DNA of 64,000 nt from Actinomadura macrotermitis (GTDB lineage Bacteria; Actinomycetota; Actinomycetes; Streptosporangiales; Streptosporangiaceae), in NCBI RefSeq assembly GCF_009604375.1, contig NZ_WEGH01000003.1, positions 124,001 to 188,000 on the forward strand, given 5' to 3'. Shown here in pieces: positions 17,944-26,575 of this stretch. Position numbers and translations under genes: made by a program. Within the stretch, counting starts at the first letter, position 1, and the number at the start of each line of letters is the position of its first letter. The notes beneath the pieces were generated by a model, which was not told where the DNA came from, did not search any database, and saw only the letters and a program-made list of their open reading frames with translations.

Positions 17944-19039
17944 GGACGGCCTCCGGCAGAGGGGCGGCGGTGCCGCGGCCCGGCAGCGCGGAGGCGTACA
18001 GCCGCTCGATCGTGGCGATCGTGCGGCGGGCCCGGCCGATCGCGCGGCCCCGGCTCGCGGGGTCGGCGAGGCGGCCCGGCAGCCGGTCCAGCTGGCGCAG
18101 GTACTCCGCGCCGACCGGCTCGTCGGGCAGCGGCACCGCCGCGGTGACGCCGTGCCGGGTGCGGGTGAGCGCCGGCCCGGGCCAGCGGTTGGTGCTGAAC
18201 CCGAACGTGCAGGTCAGCGCGGCGGTGCCGGCCTCGCCCTCGACGGTGAGGCGGGTGACGTCGCGGGCCTCGTGGGAGGCCCAGCTCGCGCGCAGCGACA
18301 CCGACACGCCGCCGGCGGTGACCAGGAAGCCGCGGGCGGTGTCCTCCACGTCGCCCGCCGCGCCGTCCGCGCCGCCGGCGTGCCAGGAGGCCCGGCGGTC
18401 GCCGCTGTTGACGAAGTCCGCCGAGACGGCGCCGGCCACCTGGGCGAACTCGGCGTCGTCCAGGAGCGGGCCGGCCGCGTCCAGCAGGTGCCAGCCGAGG
18501 TCCACCAGGGCGCCGCCGCCGGCCCGGCCGCGGTCGGTGAACCAGCCGCCCGCGCCCGGGACGCCCCGGGCCCGCACCCAGGCCAGGTCCAGGTGGCGGA
18601 CCGGGCCGAGCCGGGCGGCCTCCTCGTGCAGCGCCCGCACGTCCGCGCGGTACCGGGCGGCGCTGCCGGCGAGCAGCACCGCCCCGCCGGCGAGCTCGGC
18701 CGCGGCGAGGCGGTCGGCCTCGGCGACGCTCAGGCAGACGGGCTTCTCGACGAACACCGGCACGCCCCGCAGCAGCAGCCGCTCGGCCACCGGCGCGTGC
18801 AGGTGGTTGGGGACGGCCACGATCGCCAGGTCGGTCTCGGCGGGGTCCACCTCCGCGACGTCGGCGAGCCCGCGGGCGCCGGGGACCGTCGCCCGTGCCC
18901 GCGGGTCGGGTTCGACGACCGCGGTCACCTCGTAGCCGGAGTGCTCCTGCAGCCGCGGCAGCCAGATGGTCCGGCCCGCCCATCCGTAGCCGACCAGGAC
19001 CGTGCGGACCGGCCGATCGAGGCCGGTGCCCGCGCTCAC
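17933..19039 (-). CDS. rifL: RifL-type oxidoreductase of AHBA biosynthesis (GFO/IDH/MocA family)
   Basis: A 368-residue NAD(P)-dependent oxidoreductase. The Rossmann motif GYGWAG is at the N-terminus, followed by AIVAVPNHLHAPV and the family motif FVEKPVCLSVAEAD. GTG at 19039 overlaps the AHBA synthase stop by 4 nt (GTGA). RifL works with RifK and RifM on the UDP-glucose-derived branch that supplies 3-amino-3-deoxyglucose nitrogen for AHBA. Cluster position supports the assignment; sequence alone would give only a sugar dehydrogenase. Confidence 0.9.
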   Translation of the reverse strand: MSAGTGLDRPVRTVLVGYGWAGRTIWLPRLQEHSGYEVTAVVEPDPRARATVPGARGLADVAEVDPAETDLAIVAVPNHLHAPVAERLLLRGVPVFVEKPVCLSVAEADRLAAAELAGGAVLLAGSAARYRADVRALHEEAARLGPVRHLDLAWVRARGVPGAGGWFTDRGRAGGGALVDLGWHLLDAAGPLLDDAEFAQVAGAVSADFVNSGDRRASWHAGGADGAAGDVEDTARGFLVTAGGVSVSLRASWASHEARDVTRLTVEGEAGTAALTCTFGFSTNRWPGPALTRTRHGVTAAVPLPDEPVGAEYLRQLDRLPGRLADPASRGRAIGRARRTIATIERLYASALPGRGTAAPLPEAVHAG

Positions 19040-20211
19040 AGCGTCTCCAGCGCGTCGGCGATGATCTCGGGGATGGCGCGGACCTCGTCCTCGCCGGCCA
19101 GCAGCGTGCGGTGGTGCAGCCAGATCCCCTCGGCGTGGATCAGCTCGGTGTTGGGGCAGCGCTCGGCGAGCTCCTCGCGTGTCGCGTCCGGCGCCCCGGT
19201 CTCCCAGAAGCCGTCGGTGCGGTAGATCGCGCGGAAGACCACGAAGGCGGGCAGGCCCCGGCGGACCAGCTCGGCCACCAGCGCGTTGCGGCGCTCCTCG
19301 CCGATGCCCGGCACCCGGAACATCGCCATGTAGTGCGGGACGCGGGTGGCGCGCTCGTCGCGGCCCTGCGGCACCACGCCGGGGACGCCGGCGAGCAGCG
19401 GCTCCAGCACCGCCGCCCGGCGCTCGCGCGTCTCCACCTGCGCGGTGAGGCGCGACAGCTGGGCGCGCAGCACCGCGGCGGAGAACTCGTTGAGGCGGAA
19501 GTTCGAGCCGGAGGTGCGGTGCAGGTAGCGGGTGTCGCCCGGCGGGCGGCCGCAGCTGTGCCGCACGAAGGCCAGGTCGCGTCCCTCCTCGTCGGGGAAC
19601 AGCACCAGGCCGCCCTCGCCGGCGGTCATGAGCTTGCCGTTCTGGAAGCTGAACGCCGCGACCGAGCCCAGCTCGCCCACCTTGCGGCCCTTCCACTCGG
19701 CGCCGTGGGCGTGCGCGGCGTCCTGCAGCAGCGCGACGCCGGCGCGCTCGGCGACCTTGCCGAGGGCGTCCAGGTCGGCGATCCGGCCCGCCATGTGCAC
19801 CGGCATGATCACCTTGGTCCGCGCGGTGATCGCCGCCTCGGCCGCCGCGGGGTCGATGTTGTAGGTGGCCAGGTCCACGTCCACCGGCACCGCCGTGGCG
19901 CCGAGCCGCTGCGCCGCCTGGGAGGAGGAGATGAAGGTGAAGGCCGGCACGATCACCTCGTCGCCCGGCCCGACGCCGAGGACCTGCAGCGCCAGTTCCA
20001 GCGCGTGGGTGCCGTTGGTGACCGCGAGCGCGTGGCCGCCGCCGTGCAGCGCGGCGAACTCGCGCTCGAACGCGTCGACCTCGCCGCCGCCCACGCGCCA
20101 CCACTGGCCCTGCTCCAGGGCGCGGGTCAGCGCGGACCGTTCAGTGTCGTCGTACTGCGGCCATTCAGGGAATCGGGGAGCCGTTCGCGAATTCGTCAAT
20201 GCAGTCGTCAT
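19036..20211 (-). CDS. rifK: AHBA synthase (RifK-type, PLP-dependent)
   Basis: A 391-residue DegT/DnrJ/EryC1/StrS-fold enzyme with the AHBA synthase pattern: PEWPQYDD, ALEQGQWWR, AVTNGTHALELALQVLGVGPG, and PLP lysine Lys193 in SFQNGKLMTAGEGG. It aromatises 5-amino-5-deoxy-3-dehydroshikimate to AHBA and also acts as transaminase on the UDP-sugar branch with RifL. ATG at 20211 was chosen because GGAGGA lies about 10 nt upstream; a TTG at 20238 is possible but less likely. First gene of the leftward unit, divergent from rifJ. This gene is the diagnostic marker that makes the cluster an AHBA cluster. Confidence 0.97.
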   Translation of the reverse strand: MTTALTNSRTAPRFPEWPQYDDTERSALTRALEQGQWWRVGGGEVDAFEREFAALHGGGHALAVTNGTHALELALQVLGVGPGDEVIVPAFTFISSSQAAQRLGATAVPVDVDLATYNIDPAAAEAAITARTKVIMPVHMAGRIADLDALGKVAERAGVALLQDAAHAHGAEWKGRKVGELGSVAAFSFQNGKLMTAGEGGLVLFPDEEGRDLAFVRHSCGRPPGDTRYLHRTSGSNFRLNEFSAAVLRAQLSRLTAQVETRERRAAVLEPLLAGVPGVVPQGRDERATRVPHYMAMFRVPGIGEERRNALVAELVRRGLPAFVVFRAIYRTDGFWETGAPDATREELAERCPNTELIHAEGIWLHHRTLLAGEDEVRAIPEIIADALETL

Positions 20212-20457
20212 TGGTCGCGCTTTCCTCCGTGTCCGCAAGAATCCGATCTCGCTCCGGACCAGTGCGTGCCAGGGCGATTGCCGTTGCGATCACGCTAACG
20301 AGAAAGGGGGGCGCCCTTATCCCCTGACGACCCCCCTATGACCCCCCTCTGTTGCGGGCGGGGCGCGCGTTCTCCCTGGTCCCGGCGCCGGGGCGTTGCT
20401 ATAACTCGGGACGTCACGGCCCTTGGGGCGCGCACCACCGGAAGGCGAGGCGAAAAC
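20212..20457. promoter_or_regulatory. Divergent promoter region between rifK-type and rifJ-type genes
   Basis: 246 bp between the two AHBA half-operons, with no credible gene. It must contain promoters in both directions. A CTATAACTCG stretch near 20398-20407 offers a plausible rightward -10 region. The C-tract direct repeats at 20329-20348 lie in the middle and could serve both directions. A GGCGAGG ribosome site precedes the rightward GTG at 20458. Confidence 0.7.
20329..20348. promoter_or_regulatory. Direct repeat GACCCCCCT x2 with 11-bp period (candidate SARP-type operator)
   Basis: GACCCCCCT occurs at 20329-20337 and again at 20340-20348, exactly 11 bp apart, one helical turn. A weaker G/C-tract copy follows toward rifK. 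SARP activators bind direct repeats with 11 or 22 bp spacing, and a SARP-type gene lies 6 kb away in the same cluster. Binding is inferred. Confidence 0.5.
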
Positions 20458-20892
20458 GTGTCCGACCTGCTGCTGATAAACGGCCCCAACCTCGGCACCC
20501 TCGGCCGGCGCGAGCCAGAGATCTACGGCACCGACACGCTCGCCGACATCGAGGCGGCGGTGGCCGAGGAGGTCGCCGGCCGGGGCTGGAAGGTCCTTTC
20601 GGTCCAGCGCGAGTCGGAGGGGGAGCTGATCCACGCGCTGCAGGACGGGTACGGCGCGGCCGGCGCGATCATCAACCCCGGCGCGCTGATGATCGCGGGC
20701 TGGAGCCTGCGCGACGCCCTGGCGGCCTTCCCGCCGCCGTGGATCGAGGTCCACCTGTCGAACGTGTACGCGCGCGAGTCGTTCCGGCACCGGTCGGTGC
20801 TCGCGCCGCTGGCGAGCGGGGTCATCGTGGGGCTGGGCGCGCTCGGGTACCGGCTGGCGGCGCAGGCGCTGCTGGCCAAGGTGCCCGCCTGA
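20458..20892 (+). CDS. rifJ: RifJ-type aminodehydroquinate dehydratase (type II)
   Basis: A 144-residue type II dehydroquinase-fold protein: INGPNLGTLGRREPEIYG at the N-terminus, then EGELIHALQD, INPGALMIAGWSLRDAL and HLSNVYARESFRHRS. It should convert 5-deoxy-5-aminodehydroquinate to the aminodehydroshikimate. Housekeeping type II enzymes usually have NPGAYTHTS where this one has NPGALMIAG, which fits a specialised enzyme. GTG start at 20458 after GGCGAGG. First gene of the rightward half-operon; the kinase gene follows after 14 nt. Confidence 0.93.
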   Translation: MSDLLLINGPNLGTLGRREPEIYGTDTLADIEAAVAEEVAGRGWKVLSVQRESEGELIHALQDGYGAAGAIINPGALMIAGWSLRDALAAFPPPWIEVHLSNVYARESFRHRSVLAPLASGVIVGLGALGYRLAAQALLAKVPA

Positions 20893-20906
20893 GCCGGGCC
20901 GGGAAG

Positions 20907-21806
20907 ATGACCGGAACCCGCCTGGGCATCGACATCGGCGGGACCAAGGTGGCGCTGCGCGTCGAGGACGCGGCCGGCCGCTCCCGCGAGAGCACCTTCC
21001 GCTGGCCCGTGCCCGCCGACCCGCGCGCCGACCGGGACGCCCTGCGCGCGCAGGTCGGGGAACTGCGCGCGGAGTGGGGCGGTCCCGTCACCGCGGTCGG
21101 CGTGGCCGTCCCCGCCACGCTCGACGCGGCGGGCCGCGTCACCGCCTGGCCGGGCCGCCCCGGCTGGGCCGGGCTCGACCTGCGCGGGCTGCTGCGCGGC
21201 CTGTTCCCGGACGTGCCGGTGCGCTGCGCCGACGACGGCGACCTGGCGGCGCTGGCCGAGGCCGCCGGGACCGGCGCCCGGCATGTCCTCTATATCGGCG
21301 TCGGCACGGGCGTCGGCGGCGGCATCGTCCTGGACGGGGCGCTCGTCCCCGGGCTCGGGCGCGGCTCCTGCGAGGTGGGGCACCTGGTGATCGACCGGTC
21401 CGGGCCGGTCTGCGACTGCGGGCGGCGCGGCTGCCTGCAGGCGGTCGCGTCCGGGCCGGCCACGCTGCGCCGCGCCGGGCGGCTGCGCGGGCGGGCGGCC
21501 GGGTTCGCCGACCTGCGCGCCGGCCTGGAGGAAGGCAGGCCGTGGGCGCGGGCTGCGCTGGAGGAGACCTGCGCGGCGCTCGCCGTGGCCGTCATCGGCG
21601 TGACCGAACTGGTCCGCCCCGAGACCGTGGTCGTCGGCGGCGGGTTCGCCGCCGGACTCCCCGGGCTGGTGCCCGGAGTCGCCGAACATGTGCGCGCGCT
21701 GGCCCGGCCCGGCGTCGCCGCTCCCCCGGTGCGCCCGGCCCGGCTGGGCGCCCTGTCGTCCCTGCACGGCGCCCTGCTGCTGGCAGGGGAAGGAGGACCG
21801 TCATGA
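20907..21806 (+). CDS. rifN: RifN-type ROK-family sugar kinase (kanosamine kinase)
   Basis: A 299-residue ROK-family kinase. It shows the phosphate motif DIGGTKVALR, the catalytic region CEVGHLVID, the zinc motif CDCGRRGCLQA and a C-terminal VVGGGFA. In rifamycin-type pathways RifN phosphorylates kanosamine to the 6-phosphate that feeds the aminoshikimate pathway. ATG at 20907. Its stop overlaps the start of the synthase gene by 4 nt (ATGA) with AGGAGG just before, indicating coupled translation. Confidence 0.92.
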   Translation: MTGTRLGIDIGGTKVALRVEDAAGRSRESTFRWPVPADPRADRDALRAQVGELRAEWGGPVTAVGVAVPATLDAAGRVTAWPGRPGWAGLDLRGLLRGLFPDVPVRCADDGDLAALAEAAGTGARHVLYIGVGTGVGGGIVLDGALVPGLGRGSCEVGHLVIDRSGPVCDCGRRGCLQAVASGPATLRRAGRLRGRAAGFADLRAGLEEGRPWARAALEETCAALAVAVIGVTELVRPETVVVGGGFAAGLPGLVPGVAEHVRALARPGVAAPPVRPARLGALSSLHGALLLAGEGGPS

Positions 21807-22849
21807 CCCTGGAGACCCCGGCGGACGTGCGGGAGGTGCGGGTCGACCTCGGTGAGCGCGGGTACCGGGTGCGCATCGGGCCCGGCGTCCGGCACACCCT
21901 GCCCGCGGTGCTGGCGCGGCTCGGCGTCCGCCGCGCCGCGGTGGTGACCGCCCGGCCGCCGGAGTGGACGCCGGACCCGGGCGTCCCGGCGCTGGTGGTC
22001 CCGGCGCGCGACGGCGAGGAGGGCAAGACGCTCGCCTGGGTGGCCGAGCTGTGCGGCCGCTTCGCCCGCTACGGGCTGACCCGCGCCGACGCCGTGGTCG
22101 CGGTGGGCGGCGGGACCACCACCGACGCGGCCGGGCTGGCCGCCGCGCTCTACCACCGGGGGCTGCCGGTGGTGCACCTGCCGACGACGCTGCTCGCGCA
22201 GGTGGACGCGAGCGTGGGCGGTAAGACCGCGGTGAACCTGCCCGAGGGCAAGAACCTCGTCGGCGCCTACTGGCAGCCCGCCGAGGTGCTGTGCGACACC
22301 GACTACCTCGCCACGCTGCCCGATCGCGAGCACGCCAACGGGTACGGCGAGATCGCGCGGTGCCACTTCATCGGCGCGCCGGGCCTGCTCGGGCTGCCGG
22401 TGGCCGACCAGATCGCGGCGAGCGTCGCGCTCAAGGCGTCGATCGTGGCGGCGGACGAGCGCGACCAGGGCCGGCGCCACCTGCTGAACTACGGGCACAC
22501 CCTCGGCCACGCCCTGGAGCACGCCACCGGCCACCGGATCCGGCACGGCGAGGGCGTCGCGATCGGCACCGTCTTCGCCGGGCGGCTCGCGCTGGCCCTC
22601 GGCCGCATCGGCGCGGACCGGGCGGCCGAGCACCGCGACGTCGTCGCCGCCTTCGGACTGCCGACGCGGCTGCCCGCCGGGCCCTCCCCCGCGGAGCTGA
22701 TCGGGTTCATGCGCGCGGACAAGAAGCGCCTCGGGGACGGCCTGGCGTTCGTGCTGGACGGCCCGGCGGGCGCGGAGCTCGTCACCGGCGTCTCCGAGGA
22801 CGCCGTCGCCGCCGTCCTGCGCGCCATGCCGCGCGCGGAGCCGGCGTGA
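21803..22849 (+). CDS. rifG: RifG-type aminodehydroquinate synthase
   Basis: A 348-residue 3-dehydroquinate synthase-fold enzyme: VAVGGGTTTDAAGLAAALY (NAD binding), LPTTLLAQVDASVGGKTAVN, and metal ligands in LLNYGHTLGHALE and RHGEGVAIG. It cyclises aminoDAHP to aminodehydroquinate. Where housekeeping enzymes carry a GLAEVIKYG-like motif this one has GYGEIARCH, replacing the lysine, as expected for a specialised paralogue. ATG at 21803 overlaps rifN; the stop overlaps rifI by 4 nt (GTGA). Confidence 0.94.
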   Translation: MTLETPADVREVRVDLGERGYRVRIGPGVRHTLPAVLARLGVRRAAVVTARPPEWTPDPGVPALVVPARDGEEGKTLAWVAELCGRFARYGLTRADAVVAVGGGTTTDAAGLAAALYHRGLPVVHLPTTLLAQVDASVGGKTAVNLPEGKNLVGAYWQPAEVLCDTDYLATLPDREHANGYGEIARCHFIGAPGLLGLPVADQIAASVALKASIVAADERDQGRRHLLNYGHTLGHALEHATGHRIRHGEGVAIGTVFAGRLALALGRIGADRAAEHRDVVAAFGLPTRLPAGPSPAELIGFMRADKKRLGDGLAFVLDGPAGAELVTGVSEDAVAAVLRAMPRAEPA

Positions 22850-23670
22850 GCGGCGGCGGGCCGGCCGCGATCGGCGGCGCCACCCGGCTGTACGCGGTGC
22901 TCGGCGACCCGGTCGCGCAGGTGCGCGCCCCCGCCCTGCTGAACCCGCTGTTCGCCGGGCTCGGCCTGGACGCGGTGCTGGTCCCGGTGCACGTCGGCGC
23001 CGCCGATCTGGCCGCCGTGCTCGCGGGGCTGGCGGCGGTGCGCAACCTGGACGGGCTGCTGGTCACCGTGCCGCACAAGATCGCGGTGTGCGGGCTCGCC
23101 GGCGCGCTCGGCCCCGCCGCCGCGGTGTCGGGCAGCGCGAACGCGCTCCGCCGCCGGCCCGGCGGCGGCTGGTACGCCGAGGACTTCGACGGCGCGGGCT
23201 TCGTCGCGGGGCTGGAGGCGGCGGGCCACCGGGTGCGCGGCGCCCGCTTCGCCATCGCCGGGGCGGGCGGCGCGGGCGGCGCCATCGCGGCCGCCGTGCT
23301 CACCGCGGGCGCGGCGGAGGTGCGGCTGCACGACACCGACCCGGCGCGGCCGGCCGGTATCGCCGCGCGGCTGGCGCGGCACTGGCCCGGCCGGATCGGC
23401 CCGGTCCGCGCCGTCGGGGAGCGGAAACCCGACGTCGCGGTGAATGCCACCCCGCTCGGCCTGCGCCCGGACGACCCGCTGCCGTTCGACCCGGCCGGCC
23501 TGCCGGCCGGGTGCGTGGTCGCCGACATCGTCATGCGGCCCCGCGACACCGCCCTGCTGCGCGCGGCGGCCGGACTCGGCCACCCGGTACATCACGGCGC
23601 GCACATGCTCGACCACCAGGTGGCCCTCTACCGGGACTTCTTCGGCCTGGAGGGGCCCGCGCCGCCCTGA
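22846..23670 (+). CDS. rifI: RifI-type quinate/shikimate dehydrogenase-like protein
   Basis: A 274-residue protein of the shikimate dehydrogenase (AroE) family: N-terminal substrate domain with YAVLGDPVAQVRAP and LLVTVPHK, then a Rossmann motif GAGGAGGAIAAA and C-terminal HHGAHMLDHQV. In rifamycin-type clusters RifI is not strictly needed for AHBA but accompanies the other genes; it acts on (amino)quinate or (amino)shikimate. GTG at 22846 overlaps rifG. It ends the rightward AHBA half-operon, 123 bp before the LuxR gene. Confidence 0.9.
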   Translation: MSGGGPAAIGGATRLYAVLGDPVAQVRAPALLNPLFAGLGLDAVLVPVHVGAADLAAVLAGLAAVRNLDGLLVTVPHKIAVCGLAGALGPAAAVSGSANALRRRPGGGWYAEDFDGAGFVAGLEAAGHRVRGARFAIAGAGGAGGAIAAAVLTAGAAEVRLHDTDPARPAGIAARLARHWPGRIGPVRAVGERKPDVAVNATPLGLRPDDPLPFDPAGLPAGCVVADIVMRPRDTALLRAAAGLGHPVHHGAHMLDHQVALYRDFFGLEGPAPP

Positions 23671-23793
23671 TCCGGCGGTGCGGGCGGCGCGGCCGGTGGG
23701 CGGACGGTTGCCGGGCAGTGGGCGGCGCGCCCTGATGATGGGCGGCGAGCGTGCGCCCCGGTGGACCGCACGCCGTCCCGGAGTGGAGGCCGC

Positions 23794-26499
23794 GTGACGG
23801 AACTGATCGAACGAGACGACGAATTACGCCATCTCGGCCGCCTGCTGGACGACGCCGACGGCGGGCAGGGCCGCGTCGCGGTGCTGGAGGGCCCGGCGGG
23901 CACCGGCCGCACCGCGCTGCTGCGGGCGCTCGCCGACCGGGCCGCCTCGGCGGGCTTCCAGGTGCTGGGCGCCGCCTGCTCGGCGGCCGAGCGCGACCTG
24001 CCCTACGGCGTCGTGGAGCAGCTCACCGGGCCGGGCGCCGGACCGGTGCCGGCGGACGCGCACGACCGCCTCGGCGCGTACCGGGCCCTGTCGGCGCGCC
24101 TGATGGAACCGGCCGGGGAGCGGCCCCTGCTCGTCACCGTGGACGACCTGCGGCACGCCGACGAGGAGTCCCTGCACTTCCTGCTGCACCTGGCCCGCCG
24201 GCTGCGCTCCGCCCGCGTCCTGCTCGCGCTCGCCGGCCCGGTCGGCGCCGACGCCGGACGCCGCCTGCTGCTGTCGGACCTCGGCCGCCAGCCGCACGTG
24301 CGGCGGCTGGTCCTCGGCCCGCTGTCGCCCGCCGGGACCGCGCTGCTGGTGGAGCGCGCGGGCGCCGGCGGCACGGCCGGCCTCGCGGCGGAGGTGCACG
24401 CCGCGAGCGGCGGGAACCCGCTCCTGGCCGACGCCCTGCTGGAGGACCGCCGGGAGACCGGCGGCGGCCCCGCCGCCCGGTACAGCCTGGCGCTCGCGGG
24501 CCTGCTGCGCGGCGAGGGCCCGGACCGGCTCGCCGCGGTCCGCGCGCTCGCCGTCCTGGACGAGGACGCCACCCCCGGCAGGCTCGCCCGCCTGGCCGGC
24601 TGCGACCCCGCGGCGGCGGAGCGCCTGCTGGACGGGCCGGCCGCCGCGGGCCTGCTGGACGGGCTGCGGCTGCGCCACCCGGCGGCCCGGGCCGCCGTCC
24701 TGGACGACATCCCCGGCGACGAGCGGGCCGGGCTGCACCGGCGGGCCGCCGAGCTGCTCTACGAGGAGGGCGCGCCGGCCGGGCACGTCGCCCGCCACCT
24801 CGTCGCGGCCGGATACGCCGGCGCCCCGTGGGCGGTCGCCGTCCTGTCGGACGCCGCCGAGCACGCGCTGCTGGACGACCGTCCCGGGCCGGCCGCCGAA
24901 TGCCTGCGCCTGGCCTGGCACGGGGACGGCGACGACCGGTCCCGGGCCGCGCTGCAGGCGCGCCTGGCGCGGGCGGAATGGCAGGTCAGCCCGGCGGCGG
25001 CGGCCCGGCACCTGGCGCCGCTCGTCGCGGCGGCGCACGCCGGGATGCTCGCGCCCGGCGACCTGCTGGTCCTGGTCAAGCACCTGCTCTGGCACGGCCG
25101 CGACGCCGAGGCGGCCGAGGTGCTGGCCGGGCTGCGCGAGCGGTTCGGCCAGGCCGGGGCGCGCGGCGCGGGCGCCGAGCGGCTGGCCGACCTGGAGGTG
25201 TGGCTGGCGTTCCGGCACCCGCAGCTGGCGCGGGACCGGCGCGCCCCGGCGCCGCCGTCGCGCGGCCCGGCCCGGCCCGGCACCGATCCCCAGCTGCGCT
25301 GCGCGGCGGTCCTGGCGGGCGCGCTGAGCGGCAACACCGGCGCGGCGGCGGCCGACCTCGCCGAGCGGGTGCTGCGCGACCTGCACCTGCACCGCCGCAA
25401 CCCGTGGACCGAGGAGGCCGCGCTGCTGGCCCTGCAGGTCCTCATCCTGGCCGAGCGCCTGGACGCCGTCGCCGTCTGGTGCGAGCGGCCGGCCGGCGAG
25501 GCGGGCGGCACCGCGCCGACGGTCAGCGCGATGTTCGCCGCGGCCCGCGCCGAGGTGTGCCTGCGCCTCGGCGACCCGCGCGGCGCCGCCCGGCACGCGC
25601 GGGCGGCGCTGGAGCACCTGCCCGCCCAGGCGTGGGGGGTGAACGTGGGCCTGCCGCTCGGCACGCTCGTCCTCGCCGCCACCAGGACCGGCGACCACCG
25701 CACCGCGGCCGGCGAGCTGGCGCGGACCGTGCCCGAGCCGATGTTCCAGAGCTTCGCCGGCGTCTACCACCGCTACGCCCGCGGCCACCACCACCTCGCG
25801 ACGGGCCGCCCGCACGACGCCCTCGGCGACTTCCTGCACTGCGGCGAGACGCTGCGCGGGTGGGGCCTGGACGCGGCGGCGCTCATCCCGTGGCGCACCG
25901 ACGCGGCCGAGGCGTGGCTGCGGCTCGGCGAACGCGACCAGGCCCGGCGCCTGGTGCGCGAGCAGCTGGACCGGCCGGGGGCGCACGCGTCGCGGGTGCG
26001 CGGCCCGGCGCTGCGGCTGCAGGCCGCGCTCGGCCCGCAGAGCCGCCGGCCCGTCCTGCTCGGGGAGGCGCTCCGGCTGGCCGAGGCGTCCGGCGACCGG
26101 TTCGAGCAGGCCCGGGTCCTGGCCGACCTCGGCCGGGCGCATCTGGACCGCGGCGACCGGCGGCGCGGGCGGCCGCTGGTGCGCCAGGCGCTGCACATCG
26201 CCGAGCTGAGCGGGGCGGCGGCGCTGGCGCGCGAGCTGCTGGCGGTCTCCGACGTGGCGGCGGACGGCGGGCCCGCCGCGACGCCGGAGGGGGTCCCGCT
26301 CGGCGGTCTCACCGGGTCGGAGCGGCGGGTGGCGTCGCTGGCGGTGCTCGGCTACACCAACCGGGAGATCGCCGCGCGGCTGTTCGTCACGCCGAGCACC
26401 GTCGAGCAGCACCTGACCCGGGTGTACCGCAAGCTGGGGGTACGGCACCGGCGGGAGCTGCCACCGTCGCTGCGCGCCGAGCCGGTCCGGGCCGGCTGA
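23794..26499 (+). CDS. Large ATP-binding LuxR-family (LAL) regulator with an early TTA codon
   Basis: A 901-residue LAL regulator. Walker A is GPAGTGRTALL near residue 33, with arginine where lysine is usual. A long helical (TPR-like) middle is followed by a C-terminal LuxR helix-turn-helix at about 835-895 (LTGSERRVASLAVLGYTNRE, then STVEQHLTRVYRKLG). GTG at 23794 was chosen because GGAGG precedes it; a GTG at 23761 would add 11 residues. The eleventh codon (23824-23826) is TTA, the rare leucine codon that makes expression depend on the bldA tRNA in streptomycetes. It sits between the AHBA genes and the SARP gene, the position of a pathway activator. Target genes are inferred. Confidence 0.93.
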   Translation: MTELIERDDELRHLGRLLDDADGGQGRVAVLEGPAGTGRTALLRALADRAASAGFQVLGAACSAAERDLPYGVVEQLTGPGAGPVPADAHDRLGAYRALSARLMEPAGERPLLVTVDDLRHADEESLHFLLHLARRLRSARVLLALAGPVGADAGRRLLLSDLGRQPHVRRLVLGPLSPAGTALLVERAGAGGTAGLAAEVHAASGGNPLLADALLEDRRETGGGPAARYSLALAGLLRGEGPDRLAAVRALAVLDEDATPGRLARLAGCDPAAAERLLDGPAAAGLLDGLRLRHPAARAAVLDDIPGDERAGLHRRAAELLYEEGAPAGHVARHLVAAGYAGAPWAVAVLSDAAEHALLDDRPGPAAECLRLAWHGDGDDRSRAALQARLARAEWQVSPAAAARHLAPLVAAAHAGMLAPGDLLVLVKHLLWHGRDAEAAEVLAGLRERFGQAGARGAGAERLADLEVWLAFRHPQLARDRRAPAPPSRGPARPGTDPQLRCAAVLAGALSGNTGAAAADLAERVLRDLHLHRRNPWTEEAALLALQVLILAERLDAVAVWCERPAGEAGGTAPTVSAMFAAARAEVCLRLGDPRGAARHARAALEHLPAQAWGVNVGLPLGTLVLAATRTGDHRTAAGELARTVPEPMFQSFAGVYHRYARGHHHLATGRPHDALGDFLHCGETLRGWGLDAAALIPWRTDAAEAWLRLGERDQARRLVREQLDRPGAHASRVRGPALRLQAALGPQSRRPVLLGEALRLAEASGDRFEQARVLADLGRAHLDRGDRRRGRPLVRQALHIAELSGAAALARELLAVSDVAADGGPAATPEGVPLGGLTGSERRVASLAVLGYTNREIAARLFVTPSTVEQHLTRVYRKLGVRHRRELPPSLRAEPVRAG

Positions 26500-26520
26500 C
26501 AACACCGCCCAATTTCCTAT

Positions 26521-26566
26521 ATAACAGGTATGTTTAGTCCAGTATAACGGGTATCTTTACTCCAGT
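26521..26566 (+). promoter_or_regulatory. Two abutting 23-bp direct repeats in the SARP-gene promoter
   Basis: 26521-26543 and 26544-26566 match at 20 of 23 positions, differing only at positions 6, 12 and 17, all transitions or G/C swaps. Each begins ATAAC and ends TCCAGT. The stretch is much richer in A+T than its surroundings and contains TATAAC-like -10 elements. It ends 10 bp before the first possible start of the SARP gene, so it probably is both promoter and operator. Confidence 0.65.
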
Positions 26567-26575
26567 CAGTCCGGT

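Noticed and set aside
20212..20238. TTG start for AHBA synthase nine codons earlier
   Set aside because: The ATG at 20211 has a good Shine-Dalgarno at proper distance; the TTG extension is basic and unlike the family start.
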